From JANMGV01 sp037440405 (lineage in GTDB: Bacteria; Planctomycetota; Planctomycetia; Pirellulales; Pirellulaceae), in contig JBBIUE010000012.1 of NCBI GenBank assembly GCA_037440405.1, forward strand, positions 1 through 64,000: a stretch of DNA of 64,000 nucleotides, written 5' to 3'. Of this stretch, positions 17,686 through 27,276 are shown in pieces. The translations under genes were made by a program, and so were the position numbers. Position 1 is the stretch's first letter. Every line of letters starts with the position of its first letter. Below the pieces are notes generated by a model, which worked only from the letters and a program-made list of their open reading frames with translations, ran no database searches and was not told where the DNA came from.

Positions 17686-18579
17686 TCACTGCGTTTGTTG
17701 TCGCCGCAGACGCATCTTCTTCGAAAATTCTTCCATGAACTTGCGTTCCGAAGAAGTCAACGACTCCTGTCCCTGCTCGTGGAGTTTCATGAGGATCCGA
17801 TCCATCTCGTCTTCGTCACTCTGACCATTTTGAGGCTGGTACACTCTCATTCGTCGACGCAGCCTCCAACGCTGATACGCATCGATCAGTCTACCTGGCG
17901 TGGCCAGCACGTCCAGTCTCCAATGAAGCAAGAAATAAAGCACGGCAAAACCGATGCCTAAAAGGTGAACGTCGTAAGCCACGCGCGATCCCGGAACTGC
18001 CCCGCGTTCGCCGAGCAGGTTACCGACGATCAGCAGCACTCCGAATACCCAGGCCGGAATCGGAAGAACGCCAAACACATGGAGTGTGACCCTTGGAAAA
18101 TTCAATACGAAAAGCATCAGGACGCAAGAAACGGCCCCCGACGCACCCAATAAACGTAAACTGCCTTGCTCTTCGCCTGCCAGCACGAAATTGAGTATCA
18201 GCCAACCAAAGCCGCACACAACTAAACTGACAAAGTAAATTCGAAAAAATTCTGCTCTGCCATAGTGATTCTCAACCGAACGGCCAAGCATCCAAAGGCT
18301 GAACATGTTCCAGAAAATGTGCCAGATGTTGGTGTGATCGTGAACGAATCCGTAAGTAATGGCTCGCCAATACATCCAAGGCTGGTAAACATCCGTACCA
18401 TGAAGTGTCAGCCACCTAGAAATCCGATCAAGTTGTTCGCTATTGCCAGCAAACAAATCGAAGACGAACACGGCGACATTCGCCAAAATAATGATCGAGA
18501 TCGCTGATCGCTGATTCCAAGTGGGACCAAATTCTGGACGATCTTCATCCTGATAGTAGGAACGTTCGTAAAGTCCCAT
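17686..18579 (-). CDS. rhomboid-family intramembrane serine protease
   Basis: A 297-residue membrane protein with six hydrophobic helices. The HIFWNMFSLWMLG block, GASGA at residues 145-149 with nucleophile Ser147, and His205 in DVHLLGIGFAV form the rhomboid catalytic set. A soluble C-terminal tail (about 240-297) contains MDRILMKLHEQG and LTSSERKFMEEFSKKMR, the small helical motif often found after rhomboids in planctomycetes. Rhomboids cleave transmembrane substrates within the membrane; the substrate is unknown. It lies 65 bases after the preceding gene in the run. Confidence 0.92.
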   Translation of the reverse strand: MGLYERSYYQDEDRPEFGPTWNQRSAISIIILANVAVFVFDLFAGNSEQLDRISRWLTLHGTDVYQPWMYWRAITYGFVHDHTNIWHIFWNMFSLWMLGRSVENHYGRAEFFRIYFVSLVVCGFGWLILNFVLAGEEQGSLRLLGASGAVSCVLMLFVLNFPRVTLHVFGVLPIPAWVFGVLLIVGNLLGERGAVPGSRVAYDVHLLGIGFAVLYFLLHWRLDVLATPGRLIDAYQRWRLRRRMRVYQPQNGQSDEDEMDRILMKLHEQGQESLTSSERKFMEEFSKKMRLRRQQTQ

Positions 18580-18643
18580 GACTAGAGCAATTCCTCTCGG
18601 CCGAAATCAATCGACAGCGATGCGATCATGAATGATCGCTCAA

Positions 18644-20488
18644 TTACGGAACTTCTGAACCGAAGTCGGGCAACTCGGGATGCTCCAATCGCGGGGGTCG
18701 ACTGGATCTGGGTGACACGTCACCGCCAGACTCGGGTTTCCCATCTGAGCTTGGAACTTCATTTTGGTCGGAACCAACAGTTGTATCAACATTGGGGCTC
18801 TTCCGTTGCGCATCCAGTGGATTCCAAACACCAGGGATAATCGCTGTTTGATCGCTAAAGAAATCCGACTCCACACCGGCCAATTGCTCAGCCCGCTCGT
18901 TCCACCGCTGCAAGAATTCATCTACTTGCATGTCAAAGCCGCCTTTATCGTAGCGTTCTTTGAACTCGATAAAGTCTTTCAACACAAAGTCATTCGGCAA
19001 GTCGCGATCCAATACTCGTTTGTAACGCTTGATCGACTCCAAGACATCGATGCCCGCGTCGTCCGTCATCATTCTCGGCCAGCGAGCAAAAACTTTGTAC
19101 CAGTCAGCCCATGCAGACTCGTAATCTTCTAAGGCTCCATCAACGTCTGCTCTGGTCAATTTCTGATCAGCGTCATAAACCTTCTTTCTCGCACGCAAGG
19201 TCACGTCATTCTGTTCCGCGATCGCTCGTGTTTCCCAGTACGCGTAATTCACCTGTTGACGGTATGCTTCAAGATGACTGAGATACTCCGCTGCCTCCGT
19301 CAAGCGATTCGCCAACTCAACAGCTCGCGACCGACGAGCCGTCGGCACGCCACCAGCGATAGCCATGACCGACGGATTTAATCTCTGCCGAATTTCATAG
19401 GATCGCCGGATTTTCTCTGAATCCGTCAACGTGCCCGCATCGGATTCTGCCAGTAATTCCTTTTCCTCACTGGTCAAGGATGCTCGCAACTCTGACTCCA
19501 TTCGAGATCTCGTATCCGCTACCCAATCTTCGAAATCGCGAGAGGCTTGCGCTTGCACCGCTCTTGCAGCTTCCAGACCATTCAGTTGAACCGTATGGCC
19601 CCAAGTTGTTAAAACTTCGCGATTGCCGAATTCTCGCCATAGGTTACCGGCATTGATCCAAGAATATTTGGCTCTCTCGTCAAGTATTCCTTCGTCTTCG
19701 ATCGCCTCGCTATATCGCAATCGACATTTCGGACCATCGCTGAAGAAAATGTGAGGGGACTTGCGACAGTATGCCCCTGCATCGACCAAGTCGTAGGACT
19801 TATTGAACCACAGACGCCCGACAAGCCAGTGGTCCGGTTTCTGATCGAATCCCAAAGCATCCGGGGTTCGTACATCCAGCCCCTCGGAGATGAGGCTATT
19901 GTGGTAATCGACGTCGTTGCGAAACATTTCTCGATATTGAACCTTCTCATCTGCTGTGCCGATCTTTTGACCGCAGAATAGACCGAGGTTCCACTGAAGG
20001 ATAGGCTGACGTCGATTCAGCTTGGTACCACGAATCAAGTAATCCATACCCTTCTTGATCCATTCATAGCGCTGCCGATAATCATCGAACTCAACCGAGA
20101 CGTTGTAACCGAGGTTGTGCGCTTGAAACTCCCACACGCGAATAAAGTGAGGTTGCAGAACGGCAATCTGATTCAAAGTGGCGGACAGTCGTTCCCAATA
20201 CTGCTCTTTTTTATAGTACTCAGCCTTCTGCCAGAGAATCGTACAAGCAAAACCTCTCAAACCGAGCGTTGCTAATTTCATGCTCTCGCTGGCAGGATCG
20301 ATATTTCCAAGGGAGGATTGGCTGATATCGTGATGCTGCCGAATTTGAGTTAAGGTTCCACCGCCCCCAATCTCCGAACTGTCGTCGTTGCCACCCGTTC
20401 CGGGCTGCCCCAACATAAAAACGGGAATGAGCAACACGACGATGGCTACGATGTAAATGATTTTTCGCTGAAATGTCGTCAGTTTCAT
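18644..20488 (-). CDS. membrane-anchored periplasmic protein coupled to an ABC-2 exporter
   Basis: A 614-residue protein whose ATG (20488) overlaps the permease stop codon as ATGA, so the two are translationally coupled. Residues 7-27 form one N-terminal transmembrane anchor; the rest is predicted periplasmic. It has helical repeat-like segments with many Trp/Tyr (QPHFIRVWEFQAHNLGYNVS, KLNRRQPILQWNLGLFCGQK), a coiled-coil-prone middle (350-480) and a Pro/Ser/Asp-rich low-complexity tail. No named domain was recognised. Position and coupling suggest it works with the ABC transporter, perhaps as a periplasmic accessory, but this is inference. Confidence 0.8.
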   Translation of the reverse strand: MKLTTFQRKIIYIVAIVVLLIPVFMLGQPGTGGNDDSSEIGGGGTLTQIRQHHDISQSSLGNIDPASESMKLATLGLRGFACTILWQKAEYYKKEQYWERLSATLNQIAVLQPHFIRVWEFQAHNLGYNVSVEFDDYRQRYEWIKKGMDYLIRGTKLNRRQPILQWNLGLFCGQKIGTADEKVQYREMFRNDVDYHNSLISEGLDVRTPDALGFDQKPDHWLVGRLWFNKSYDLVDAGAYCRKSPHIFFSDGPKCRLRYSEAIEDEGILDERAKYSWINAGNLWREFGNREVLTTWGHTVQLNGLEAARAVQAQASRDFEDWVADTRSRMESELRASLTSEEKELLAESDAGTLTDSEKIRRSYEIRQRLNPSVMAIAGGVPTARRSRAVELANRLTEAAEYLSHLEAYRQQVNYAYWETRAIAEQNDVTLRARKKVYDADQKLTRADVDGALEDYESAWADWYKVFARWPRMMTDDAGIDVLESIKRYKRVLDRDLPNDFVLKDFIEFKERYDKGGFDMQVDEFLQRWNERAEQLAGVESDFFSDQTAIIPGVWNPLDAQRKSPNVDTTVGSDQNEVPSSDGKPESGGDVSPRSSRPPRLEHPELPDFGSEVP

Positions 20489-22287
20489 GCCGCCATCTCT
20501 CGAGTTTTCAGGAAGAAGTAGCTTATCACGCATGTGATCAAGAAATATCCGACGGTCATGGTGATATGCCTGCCTAGCAATCCGCCGAACAAATTGACAC
20601 CATAGGCCAAAAAGTCCGAGGTACCTAAATCGTTGAAGTTTGGAAGTGCGGAAGCAAGCGACGCCATACTTCGCATGATCACTTCGTCTACATTCTTAAT
20701 TGCATTTTCGAGGATGGAGCTACCAAGGTCCAGTTCTGTAATCGCTCCGCTCTGTGTGAAAATGCGAATCATCGATTCTACCGGGCCACCGCCCTCTCGC
20801 TGTTTGCTGATGATCTCGCTGGCCAATCCGCCAAAGAATCCAAGCACCAAGAAGGAAATCGTTGCCACAATAGCAACAGGACCCGACAAGAACGTGCTGA
20901 ACATGACGCCGAAACAAATCACGATGATCATCTGCAGCCAGATGCTGATGTATCCTTTGGTAAAGTTCCACCAAAACGGCATGTCTCCCGCATGGAGCGA
21001 AACGTTACCTGCGGCCATACCAAAATATTGGCCATTATCTTCGCAGCGAATGATCACTTCCAGCTTGCCGTTCGGAGCAATGTCTCGAAAGATATCCAAA
21101 TCCATGGATTGATCTTTCTTTCGCCCGCGCACCGTTTGGGGAATCACTCGTCGATCGACTTGGTACTCTTGAACGATAAAAGGTATCCTGTCCGACTCGA
21201 TCTCCGCTTGCGGATCAGGATTCCTGAGTACGATCGTTCCTCGCACGCCAGTGATGATATCGGACTTGTAGGTTCGGAATGCGCCCAAATTCATCTCGAG
21301 CTGCAGTCCATTTGGAAAGGCGGATTCAGTGACCTGGCTGAACGTGTAAATCGCACTCATCAACGAAGCACCTTCGATCCATTGATGATAGTTCGACTCG
21401 TAGCCAACACTGATTCCACCGTTCGCGAGCTGCCCATCTCCATCGGTAAACTGCAGCTTACCGAAGACGGGAATTCGAGCACCTAAGTAACCCTGAGGCG
21501 GGCCAACTTCATAGCGATCGGAATTGCCAATGCGGCGCACCGAGTGACGGTGCGACTGGACTTCATTCGTTACGCCAACTCCATCAGGCCCGAGCCGAAA
21601 CGTATGCTTGTGCGAGCGATCAAAAGTCGTTTCTCCCGTCGCGCCCTTTCCGTCGATCTGAGCCACTTCATGCTCGTGCCGCATCCCACGAACGACGAAC
21701 AAATAGCTCATGACTCCAAGCACCACCAATATGAGCGTTCCCACCAAGCCGAATCCCACGACGCGACCGATGAAGATTTCCAGGGGCCTCACCGGCTTGG
21801 TGACAATCGTGTAAATCGTTCGAGATTTGATTTCTTGAGGCAAACTCGAGGTGCTCAGGAATAACGCCAGTAACAAGACCAGATAATTTGTCGTCGTAAC
21901 CACAAAGCTAATGTAAAGCGAGGCAGGGTTTGGAGACTTCGGGTCCAGGAACCAACCCCCAAACATGATGATCACGACAAATACTGCGAGGGCGACTAAA
22001 ACCCGCCGGCGAATCGCTTCCTTAAAAGCCAGTTTGGCGATCGCTCCAATCCGTCTCGAAGAAGTAGCTGGCAAGTCGGTAGAAAAGAAACTGCGAATGA
22101 CCTTAGCGACCGCATAAAACCCTTCTGTCGGTCCGCTTCGAGCCAAGGCAATTAAGTAACTGACGGCAAAACCAAGAAAGCAAAGGGATATAGCGATAAT
22201 CAAGCCAACCCATAGCCCCCCCCAACGGTCCAGGTCGCCAAACAACCACTCGCTATAAGTCAAAAATTGGTCTTGTGAAAATCTCAT
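20485..22287 (-). CDS. ABC-2 type transporter permease with large periplasmic insert
   Basis: A 600-residue permease. Two helices near the N-terminus (about 25-50 and 95-115) are followed by TTTNYLVLLLALFLSTSSLPQE and IKSRTIYTIVTKPVRPLEI, the typical ABC-2/NosY-type coupling segment. Residues 195-400 form a long non-membrane insert rich in His/Gly and beta strands, and the last three or four helices close the protein. ABC-2 permeases of this type export proteins, lipids or polysaccharides with a separate ATPase. The insert is larger than usual and is where substrate or partner recognition might lie (inference). Confidence 0.87.
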   Translation of the reverse strand: MRFSQDQFLTYSEWLFGDLDRWGGLWVGLIIAISLCFLGFAVSYLIALARSGPTEGFYAVAKVIRSFFSTDLPATSSRRIGAIAKLAFKEAIRRRVLVALAVFVVIIMFGGWFLDPKSPNPASLYISFVVTTTNYLVLLLALFLSTSSLPQEIKSRTIYTIVTKPVRPLEIFIGRVVGFGLVGTLILVVLGVMSYLFVVRGMRHEHEVAQIDGKGATGETTFDRSHKHTFRLGPDGVGVTNEVQSHRHSVRRIGNSDRYEVGPPQGYLGARIPVFGKLQFTDGDGQLANGGISVGYESNYHQWIEGASLMSAIYTFSQVTESAFPNGLQLEMNLGAFRTYKSDIITGVRGTIVLRNPDPQAEIESDRIPFIVQEYQVDRRVIPQTVRGRKKDQSMDLDIFRDIAPNGKLEVIIRCEDNGQYFGMAAGNVSLHAGDMPFWWNFTKGYISIWLQMIIVICFGVMFSTFLSGPVAIVATISFLVLGFFGGLASEIISKQREGGGPVESMIRIFTQSGAITELDLGSSILENAIKNVDEVIMRSMASLASALPNFNDLGTSDFLAYGVNLFGGLLGRHITMTVGYFLITCVISYFFLKTREMAA

Positions 22288-22338
22288 CGACTACCGACGA
22301 TCAAAGGAAAAGGAACGTTACGTGACATGTAGGATAGA

Positions 22339-23265
22339 TCAGTTTCCTGACCCACGGTGACCGGGTCGCTGCTCGCTTTCGCGAACGATTTCGAGGAACA
22401 AGTCTTCCATGGTGGTCGTCGGGTTGTCAATTTGAACCACGGAACCTCCATGCTTCTCGATCACTGCCGCAATTTCACGCTTGGCGTCATCGGAAAGTCC
22501 CTTCGCATGAACTTCAGTAATGTCCTGAATTTTAAGGAGACTGTCGACTCGCCCCATCTCCTTGAGTTCTCCTTGGTGAAGGATTGCGATTCGATCGCAC
22601 ACGTCCTCAACGTCGGCCAACTGGTGCGAACACATGAGAATTGTCTTTCCCTCTTCTCGGAGACGCAGAATTAAATCCTTCATCTCGCGAGAACCAATCG
22701 GATCCAATCCAGTCGTGGGCTCGTCCAGGATCAACAAGTCTGGCTCATTGATCAACGCTTGTGCTAATCCAATTCGGCGCGTCATACCCTTGGAATACTC
22801 CTTAAGTTGCCGTCGCCGGGCTCGCTGCAAACCGACCATCTGGATGAGAGCTTCCGTCCGCTCGCGACGAACCTTCGCAGGCATGTCAAAAAGACGACCA
22901 TAAAAATCAAGCGTCTCTTCGGCATTCAAAAACTTGTAGAGATAGGACTCTTCCGGAAGATATCCAATCCGCTCGTTCTTCGAAACATCTCCCGCTTCCT
23001 TGCCGAACACGAACGCATGGCCCGAAGTGGGAAAAAGCAATCCAAGAACCAGCTTGATCGTCGTCGATTTGCCCGAACCATTGGGGCCTAATAAACCGAA
23101 TATTTCTCCACGCCGGACTTCGATATCCAAGGCCTTCAGGGCTTGTACCTTTTGCCGTCCCCAAAAGTCACGGTATGTCTTGCTAAGATTCCTCGTTTCA
23201 ATCACAACCTCCGGTTGCGATGCTGCGACCGTTGGCTTCTCTTCAGGTGCGGCTACTACCGACAT
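22339..23265 (-). CDS. ABC transporter ATP-binding protein
   Basis: A 308-residue ATPase for the permease 51 bases downstream. Walker A is GPNGSGKST (residues 60-68), the signature is YSKGMTRRIGLAQAL (S-x-GM type as in the Ccm/NodI-like ABCA subfamily), and Walker B with D-loop is LLILDEPTTGLDP, followed by the switch His in SHQLADVED. GGAG sits upstream of the ATG at 23265. The C-terminal 80 residues form the regulatory extension common in ABC-2 exporters. It is the first gene of the minus-strand run ending at 14882. Confidence 0.95.
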   Translation of the reverse strand: MSVVAAPEEKPTVAASQPEVVIETRNLSKTYRDFWGRQKVQALKALDIEVRRGEIFGLLGPNGSGKSTTIKLVLGLLFPTSGHAFVFGKEAGDVSKNERIGYLPEESYLYKFLNAEETLDFYGRLFDMPAKVRRERTEALIQMVGLQRARRRQLKEYSKGMTRRIGLAQALINEPDLLILDEPTTGLDPIGSREMKDLILRLREEGKTILMCSHQLADVEDVCDRIAILHQGELKEMGRVDSLLKIQDITEVHAKGLSDDAKREIAAVIEKHGGSVVQIDNPTTTMEDLFLEIVRESEQRPGHRGSGN

Positions 23266-23607
23266 GCAATATCTCCAGGGGACTCTTACGATCGCAAATG
23301 AATGTTCGCGCGATTGGCGATGATTTCAGGTGCGGAATCTTTGGCTACTATTTTTCTGAATCTACGAGTGCTTGGATCGAAATGGTTCAGTCCCATTCGA
23401 ATTTCGTCGAACGTCTAACCGCTCAATCAGATTGCTGCTCAATATCCAAATCGTCACACGAACCATCCTCGACCAAGACAAAGTCTCCCTGCCCCACCTT
23501 AGGGGAACAGTGCGGGGTGCGTGTCAGGAAGAGAATTCGTGAACGCCTTCGAACAAGAGTTTTACTATAAGTTGTCTTCCATGAACCGACAAGCTTGCCA
23601 GTCAAAA
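23266..23607. other. intergenic stretch, likely promoter region of the ABC run
   Basis: About 340 bases with no supported gene. Because the ABC ATPase is the first gene of the run, its promoter should lie here, but no clear -35/-10 pair could be picked by eye. Confidence 0.4.
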
Positions 23608-24417
23608 TCAGGTTGATTCGCGAACGAAATTTGGGCTTTGTGAAAAGAACTGAGCCGGATTGTCGTAAACATATCGTCGAATCGTGGCTGCGCCGTGGCC
23701 GCGTCGCTTCAGCTCGAAAATCAGGTCCGGAATAGCCGTTGGCCGGCTCGGCCCCCAATCACCTGCGGAATTCGCCATCAGGCGCTCGCCCCCATACTTT
23801 TCAAACATGTCCGCAGCTCGCTGTGGCGTACATTTCGTCACAGGATAGAGGGTCATCCCCGCCCAAAAACCACCGTCCAACACTTCCTTAATCGTATGTT
23901 CTTCCACATGGTCGACCAACACACGATGAGGCTCGACGCGAGAATCCGATCGTAACATGTCCAAGATCATCCTCGTTCCTTGGAACTTGTCTTCCAGGTG
24001 AGGTGTATGAATCAGGATCAACTGCTTGTGTCGAATCGCCAATTCCAAGTGCTCGAGGAATATCATCGACTCGTTGCGGGTGTTCTTGTTTAAGCCGATC
24101 TCACCAATCCCCAAAACATTCGAATGGCCCAAGAACTCCGGGATCATCCCAATAACTTCGCGGGAAAGGCTGACATTCTCCGCCTCCTTGGCGTTAATGC
24201 ATAACCAAGTGTAGTGCCGGATTCCATACTGCGCTGCTCGCTTTGGCTCATACTCGGTCAATTGTCTGAAGTAATCTCGAAAGCTATCAACGCTTCCGCG
24301 ATCAAAACCAGCCCAAAAGGCGGGCTCACTCAGCGCAACACACCCCATCCGAGCCATCGTCTCATAATCGTCGGTCGTTCTCGATACCATATGAATGTGC
24401 GGATCAATGTAGTCCAT
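23608..24417 (-). CDS. TatD-like metal-dependent hydrolase, EboB-like
   Basis: A 269-residue amidohydrolase-fold protein. It starts MDYIDPHIHMVSRTTDDYET, with the HxH metal pair at residues 7-9. GIGEIGLNKNT supplies the bridging Glu, ILIHTPH and LVDHVEEHT the later His ligands, and SAGDWGPSRPTAIPD the final Asp. The SRTTDDYE and ALSEPAFWAG blocks are closer to EboB of the ebo (eustigmatophyte/bacterial operon) cluster than to housekeeping TatD nucleases, as far as I recall. No other ebo gene (eboA, eboC/UbiA, eboD) is nearby. Reaction unknown. ATG 24417 is chosen over an upstream start that adds 20 basic residues. Confidence 0.85.
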   Translation of the reverse strand: MDYIDPHIHMVSRTTDDYETMARMGCVALSEPAFWAGFDRGSVDSFRDYFRQLTEYEPKRAAQYGIRHYTWLCINAKEAENVSLSREVIGMIPEFLGHSNVLGIGEIGLNKNTRNESMIFLEHLELAIRHKQLILIHTPHLEDKFQGTRMILDMLRSDSRVEPHRVLVDHVEEHTIKEVLDGGFWAGMTLYPVTKCTPQRAADMFEKYGGERLMANSAGDWGPSRPTAIPDLIFELKRRGHGAATIRRYVYDNPAQFFSQSPNFVREST

Positions 24418-25149
24418 TCGCGTCAAATTCTTTCTTCCAGATCGTTGAGGCAATCGGCGACGTTGTAATTGAAGCAAGACTATGCCGGTTCGAACGGTCT
24501 ATTGCTGACAACGCTATCAGCGAACGAAGGTCCGTTCGATGTTTCCGTTCCCCAAGTTTCAGTTTGCATACAATGCACTCGATAAACGCACGGCGCAGTG
24601 GCAGTCCGAGCTGAACACACCCTCTCATTGTATCACCATTCCCAGGTAGTGTTGAGCTCGGTCTACAATCTTATGTCCATCCTGCCATCGAAGCCCAAGT
24701 GGACGTCGCTCTTTTAGATGATTCTTCTGCAACCTGTGGTCAGCCCAACTCATACATCCCAAGCTCACAGCATTGAGTCTGCGGCTAAATCTTTTCGATC
24801 ACAGGTTAACGCTCAAGTGCCGATGTGAGAAAGAAACTGATCTGGTCATGAATCGTTGTTTTCGGCCTTGAAATGCACATGGCAGAACCATCGACTTCAA
24901 CGCGAATCAAGTTACCTCCCGAATTAGAGGCGCAGATGACGCATGCCGTGAGAGCATTCGTTGTATTGTTGATGGTTGGGACGGCGCCAGCCGTAGGTTG
25001 GGACGGTGCCGGCCATGGATTGAACAGTGCCAACCGATACTAGGTCTGCGATCTCCGAGTCACTCCGTTCGAGCAATCTCCATAGCCAACTGCTTGAGCG
25101 AGGAAGTAACGTCTCGTCTCGTCTCTCACTAACGTTTCGAGCTGGAATA
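24418..25149. other. intergenic stretch with 22-bp tandem array
   Basis: Gene-free sequence between the TatD-like hydrolase and the IS66 relic. Its one structured element is the 22-bp array at 24974-25039. A minus-strand frame at 24806-25033 has a weak resemblance to the end of a DUF1559 protein but runs into the repeat array; I do not call it. Confidence 0.5.
24974..25039. repeat. three-copy 22-bp tandem repeat, GCTGGC core
   Basis: Copies at 24974-24995, 24996-25017 and 25018-25039. On the minus strand the first reads TACGGCTGGCGCCGTCCC then AACC; the other two diverge progressively. The core GCTGGCxCCxTCxCxxC is shared with the 28-bp repeat at 943-998. Confidence 0.7.
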
Positions 25150-25690
25150 TTTTCGCCTACAGTTCGACTTCAAGCTGTACTATAAGATCAAGCTCGAACA
25201 AAGTATGGACTTTGCGGCACACAGGGAACATCGACAGAAGAATGCGATCCTTGTGTTGCAACTAGTGAAGAACCACGTCGATATCCTGGCCGATGCCGAA
25301 GTACTACCAAAGCTAAACAACAGCCAAACATGGGAGGCAGCCTGAACGATCTGCGCGCTCATTGGGAAGCGTCGAAAGTCTATGCAATCACTGGGAAGCG
25401 TTGACGGCCTACGCGAACTATGGCTAGGTTCCAAACGGCGACAACCGAGTCGAGCACTTGATGCGTCACTTCGCCTTGGATCGAAAGACCTGTCTGTTCC
25501 TGGCCAGCGTCGAGCCCGCCGTGCGAGTGGCATGCCTGATGAGAGTGGTGAGATGAACGTGGTGAGAAGTGTCAAATGGTGCCGTCTGGAGATCCGGCTG
25601 TACTTGAAAGACATCCTGGAACGGGTCTAGGCGGGCGAGACCGTCGATGCAGAGCTTCTACCAGATGCCTGTTGCAGCAACTCCCGAAAG
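25150..25690 (+). pseudogene. IS66-family transposase, decayed C-terminal part
   Basis: Reading in three frames recovers the C-terminal third of an IS66 TnpC-type transposase. At about 25393-25418 NHWEALTAYANYG matches the NRWEALxRYxxDG block. After a TAG, 25434 onwards gives NGDNRVEHLMRHFALDRK, matching the DNNxxERxLRPxALGRKN block, then FLASVEPAVRVACL for FAGSExGGxxAA. A frame change near 25550 gives LYLKDILERV, then a stop and AGETVDAELLPDAC, matching YLxDVLERL...LLPDAW. Several frameshifts and in-frame stops show it is dead. No terminal inverted repeats or partner genes TnpA/TnpB were found. Confidence 0.75.
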
Positions 25691-25840
25691 GGGTGCGAAC
25701 CAATCGTGAAGAGGCAAGTCGCTCCAAATCGGCGCAAATTCAGCTTACCCCCGCCGGCTGTCAGATCGACGCCAAGCTGATGCGCAGTCTACAACCGTTC
25801 CCCCGCCTTCACCCAATTTCCGAAGGTGTACGCTTCTTAC

Positions 25841-27190
25841 TTAACCCAGCATTAGCTTGGCAACATTGATAAAGATAATGATGCCGAGAACGTCGTTGAT
25901 GCAGGCAATAAAGGGGTTGCTCATCAATGCGGGATCGAGGCCAAGCCTGCGAAGGAATACCGGTAACATACCGCCGATGAGCGTCCCGCTCGTAACCACA
26001 ATCAAAATCGTGATGGGAATAATCAACGCAGCAAAATAGCTCGGTGCAAGTAACAACGCTGCCAGCCAGCCGACGGAACCGAGAAAGCTCCCCAGGAGTA
26101 GACCCGTCAGCAGTTCGCGACGAACAATTCTCAATCCATCTCCTGGGCGCGTGTCCCCCATGGCGAGGGCAATATTCACCAGCGTCGAAGATTGGCTTCC
26201 TGAATTTCCCCCACTCCCAATGATAAGGGGAATGAACCAAACTAACCACTGATACTTTTCCAGTTCGGGTTCGTAGTGCTTTAACGCCAACGCGGTCAGC
26301 AGCCCTGCACCGAACAGAATGGTTAGCCAAACACCGCGTTTCCATGACAGAGTCAAAACAGAGGTCCGCATATAACTATCCGACAGCGGCTCGACTGCGG
26401 CAGCCTTCTGCATCTCTTCTGCTGCTTCCTCGATAACGACATCAATCACGTCGTCGTGAGTGATAATGCCTAGCATATGGCCATGATCGTCAATGACCGG
26501 AATGGCAAGCAGATTGTACTTGGCAACTTTCTTGGCAACGGTCTGCTGATCGTCATGTACGTTCGCAGTCACGACGTCGCTGATCATCAAATCGCGAAGG
26601 GTCAAATCGGGCTTTCCAATTGTCGAAACCAGCCGTCGGGCACTGACGACTCCACGGAGATGGTTCGTATCATCGGTCACGTAGATGTAGTAGATCGTTT
26701 CAAGATGTTCGGCCTGCTTGCTAAGCTGTTCGATGGCTTGTCGAACGGTGAGTGTCTCATCGACACAAGCCACCTCGGTGGTCATCATCGCGCCGGCCGT
26801 TCCCTCGGCAAACGTCTGTAGCCGACGTATATCTCGGCGGTCTGTCACTGGGACCAGTGCCAAGATTTCTTCAACGCGCACTTCATCGAGCTGCTGTAAC
26901 AAGTCCACGGCATCGTCCGCACTCAACAGCGTAACGAGTTGTGCAACCTGTTTCTCATCCTGCGTTTTGAGCATGTCGATTTGCCGATTCCATTCGAACG
27001 AGTTGAATATCTCAACTCGTTGTTCCGGCTTGGCGAACTGCAAGACACGCCACATCTCGTCGCTGGTTAATCCCTCCATGAATTCGGCGGTGCGAATGGG
27101 GTGAAGCGCTTCACAGAATTCGCGCAGCCCGTGCTCGTCCTGCTCAGTGAGCATCTCCCGGATTTCGGGTAGGAAAAGCGTGTTAACCAT
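25841..27190 (-). CDS. mgtE: magnesium channel/transporter MgtE
   Basis: A 449-residue MgtE. The N-terminal superhelical domain (residues 1-130, with LLSADDAVDLLQQLDEVRVEEIL) is followed by two CBS domains (about 140-255; AGAMMTTEVACVDETLTV and DLMISDVVTANVHDD) and five membrane helices. The pore motif is in IPLIIGSGGNSGSQSSTL, and a conserved Asp lies in the last-helix region (PFIACINDVLG). Cytoplasmic Mg2+ bound by the N and CBS domains closes the channel. It lies 86 bases after pyruvate kinase, itself Mg2+-dependent. No M-box leader was recognised. Confidence 0.95.
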   Translation of the reverse strand: MVNTLFLPEIREMLTEQDEHGLREFCEALHPIRTAEFMEGLTSDEMWRVLQFAKPEQRVEIFNSFEWNRQIDMLKTQDEKQVAQLVTLLSADDAVDLLQQLDEVRVEEILALVPVTDRRDIRRLQTFAEGTAGAMMTTEVACVDETLTVRQAIEQLSKQAEHLETIYYIYVTDDTNHLRGVVSARRLVSTIGKPDLTLRDLMISDVVTANVHDDQQTVAKKVAKYNLLAIPVIDDHGHMLGIITHDDVIDVVIEEAAEEMQKAAAVEPLSDSYMRTSVLTLSWKRGVWLTILFGAGLLTALALKHYEPELEKYQWLVWFIPLIIGSGGNSGSQSSTLVNIALAMGDTRPGDGLRIVRRELLTGLLLGSFLGSVGWLAALLLAPSYFAALIIPITILIVVTSGTLIGGMLPVFLRRLGLDPALMSNPFIACINDVLGIIIFINVAKLMLG

Positions 27191-27276
27191 GGTGACGAGT
27201 TCGCCGTGCGTCGAGAAGGATGGTGAGTTGAGTTCGCCGCGAGTATGGAAAAGTGTACGTCGTTTTCTGAGGTCGG

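Noticed and set aside
24806..25033. Minus-strand frame with DGSAMCIS near a Ser-Gly-Gly, faintly like a DUF1559 tail
   Set aside because: Match too short, and its first codons fall inside the 22-bp repeat array.
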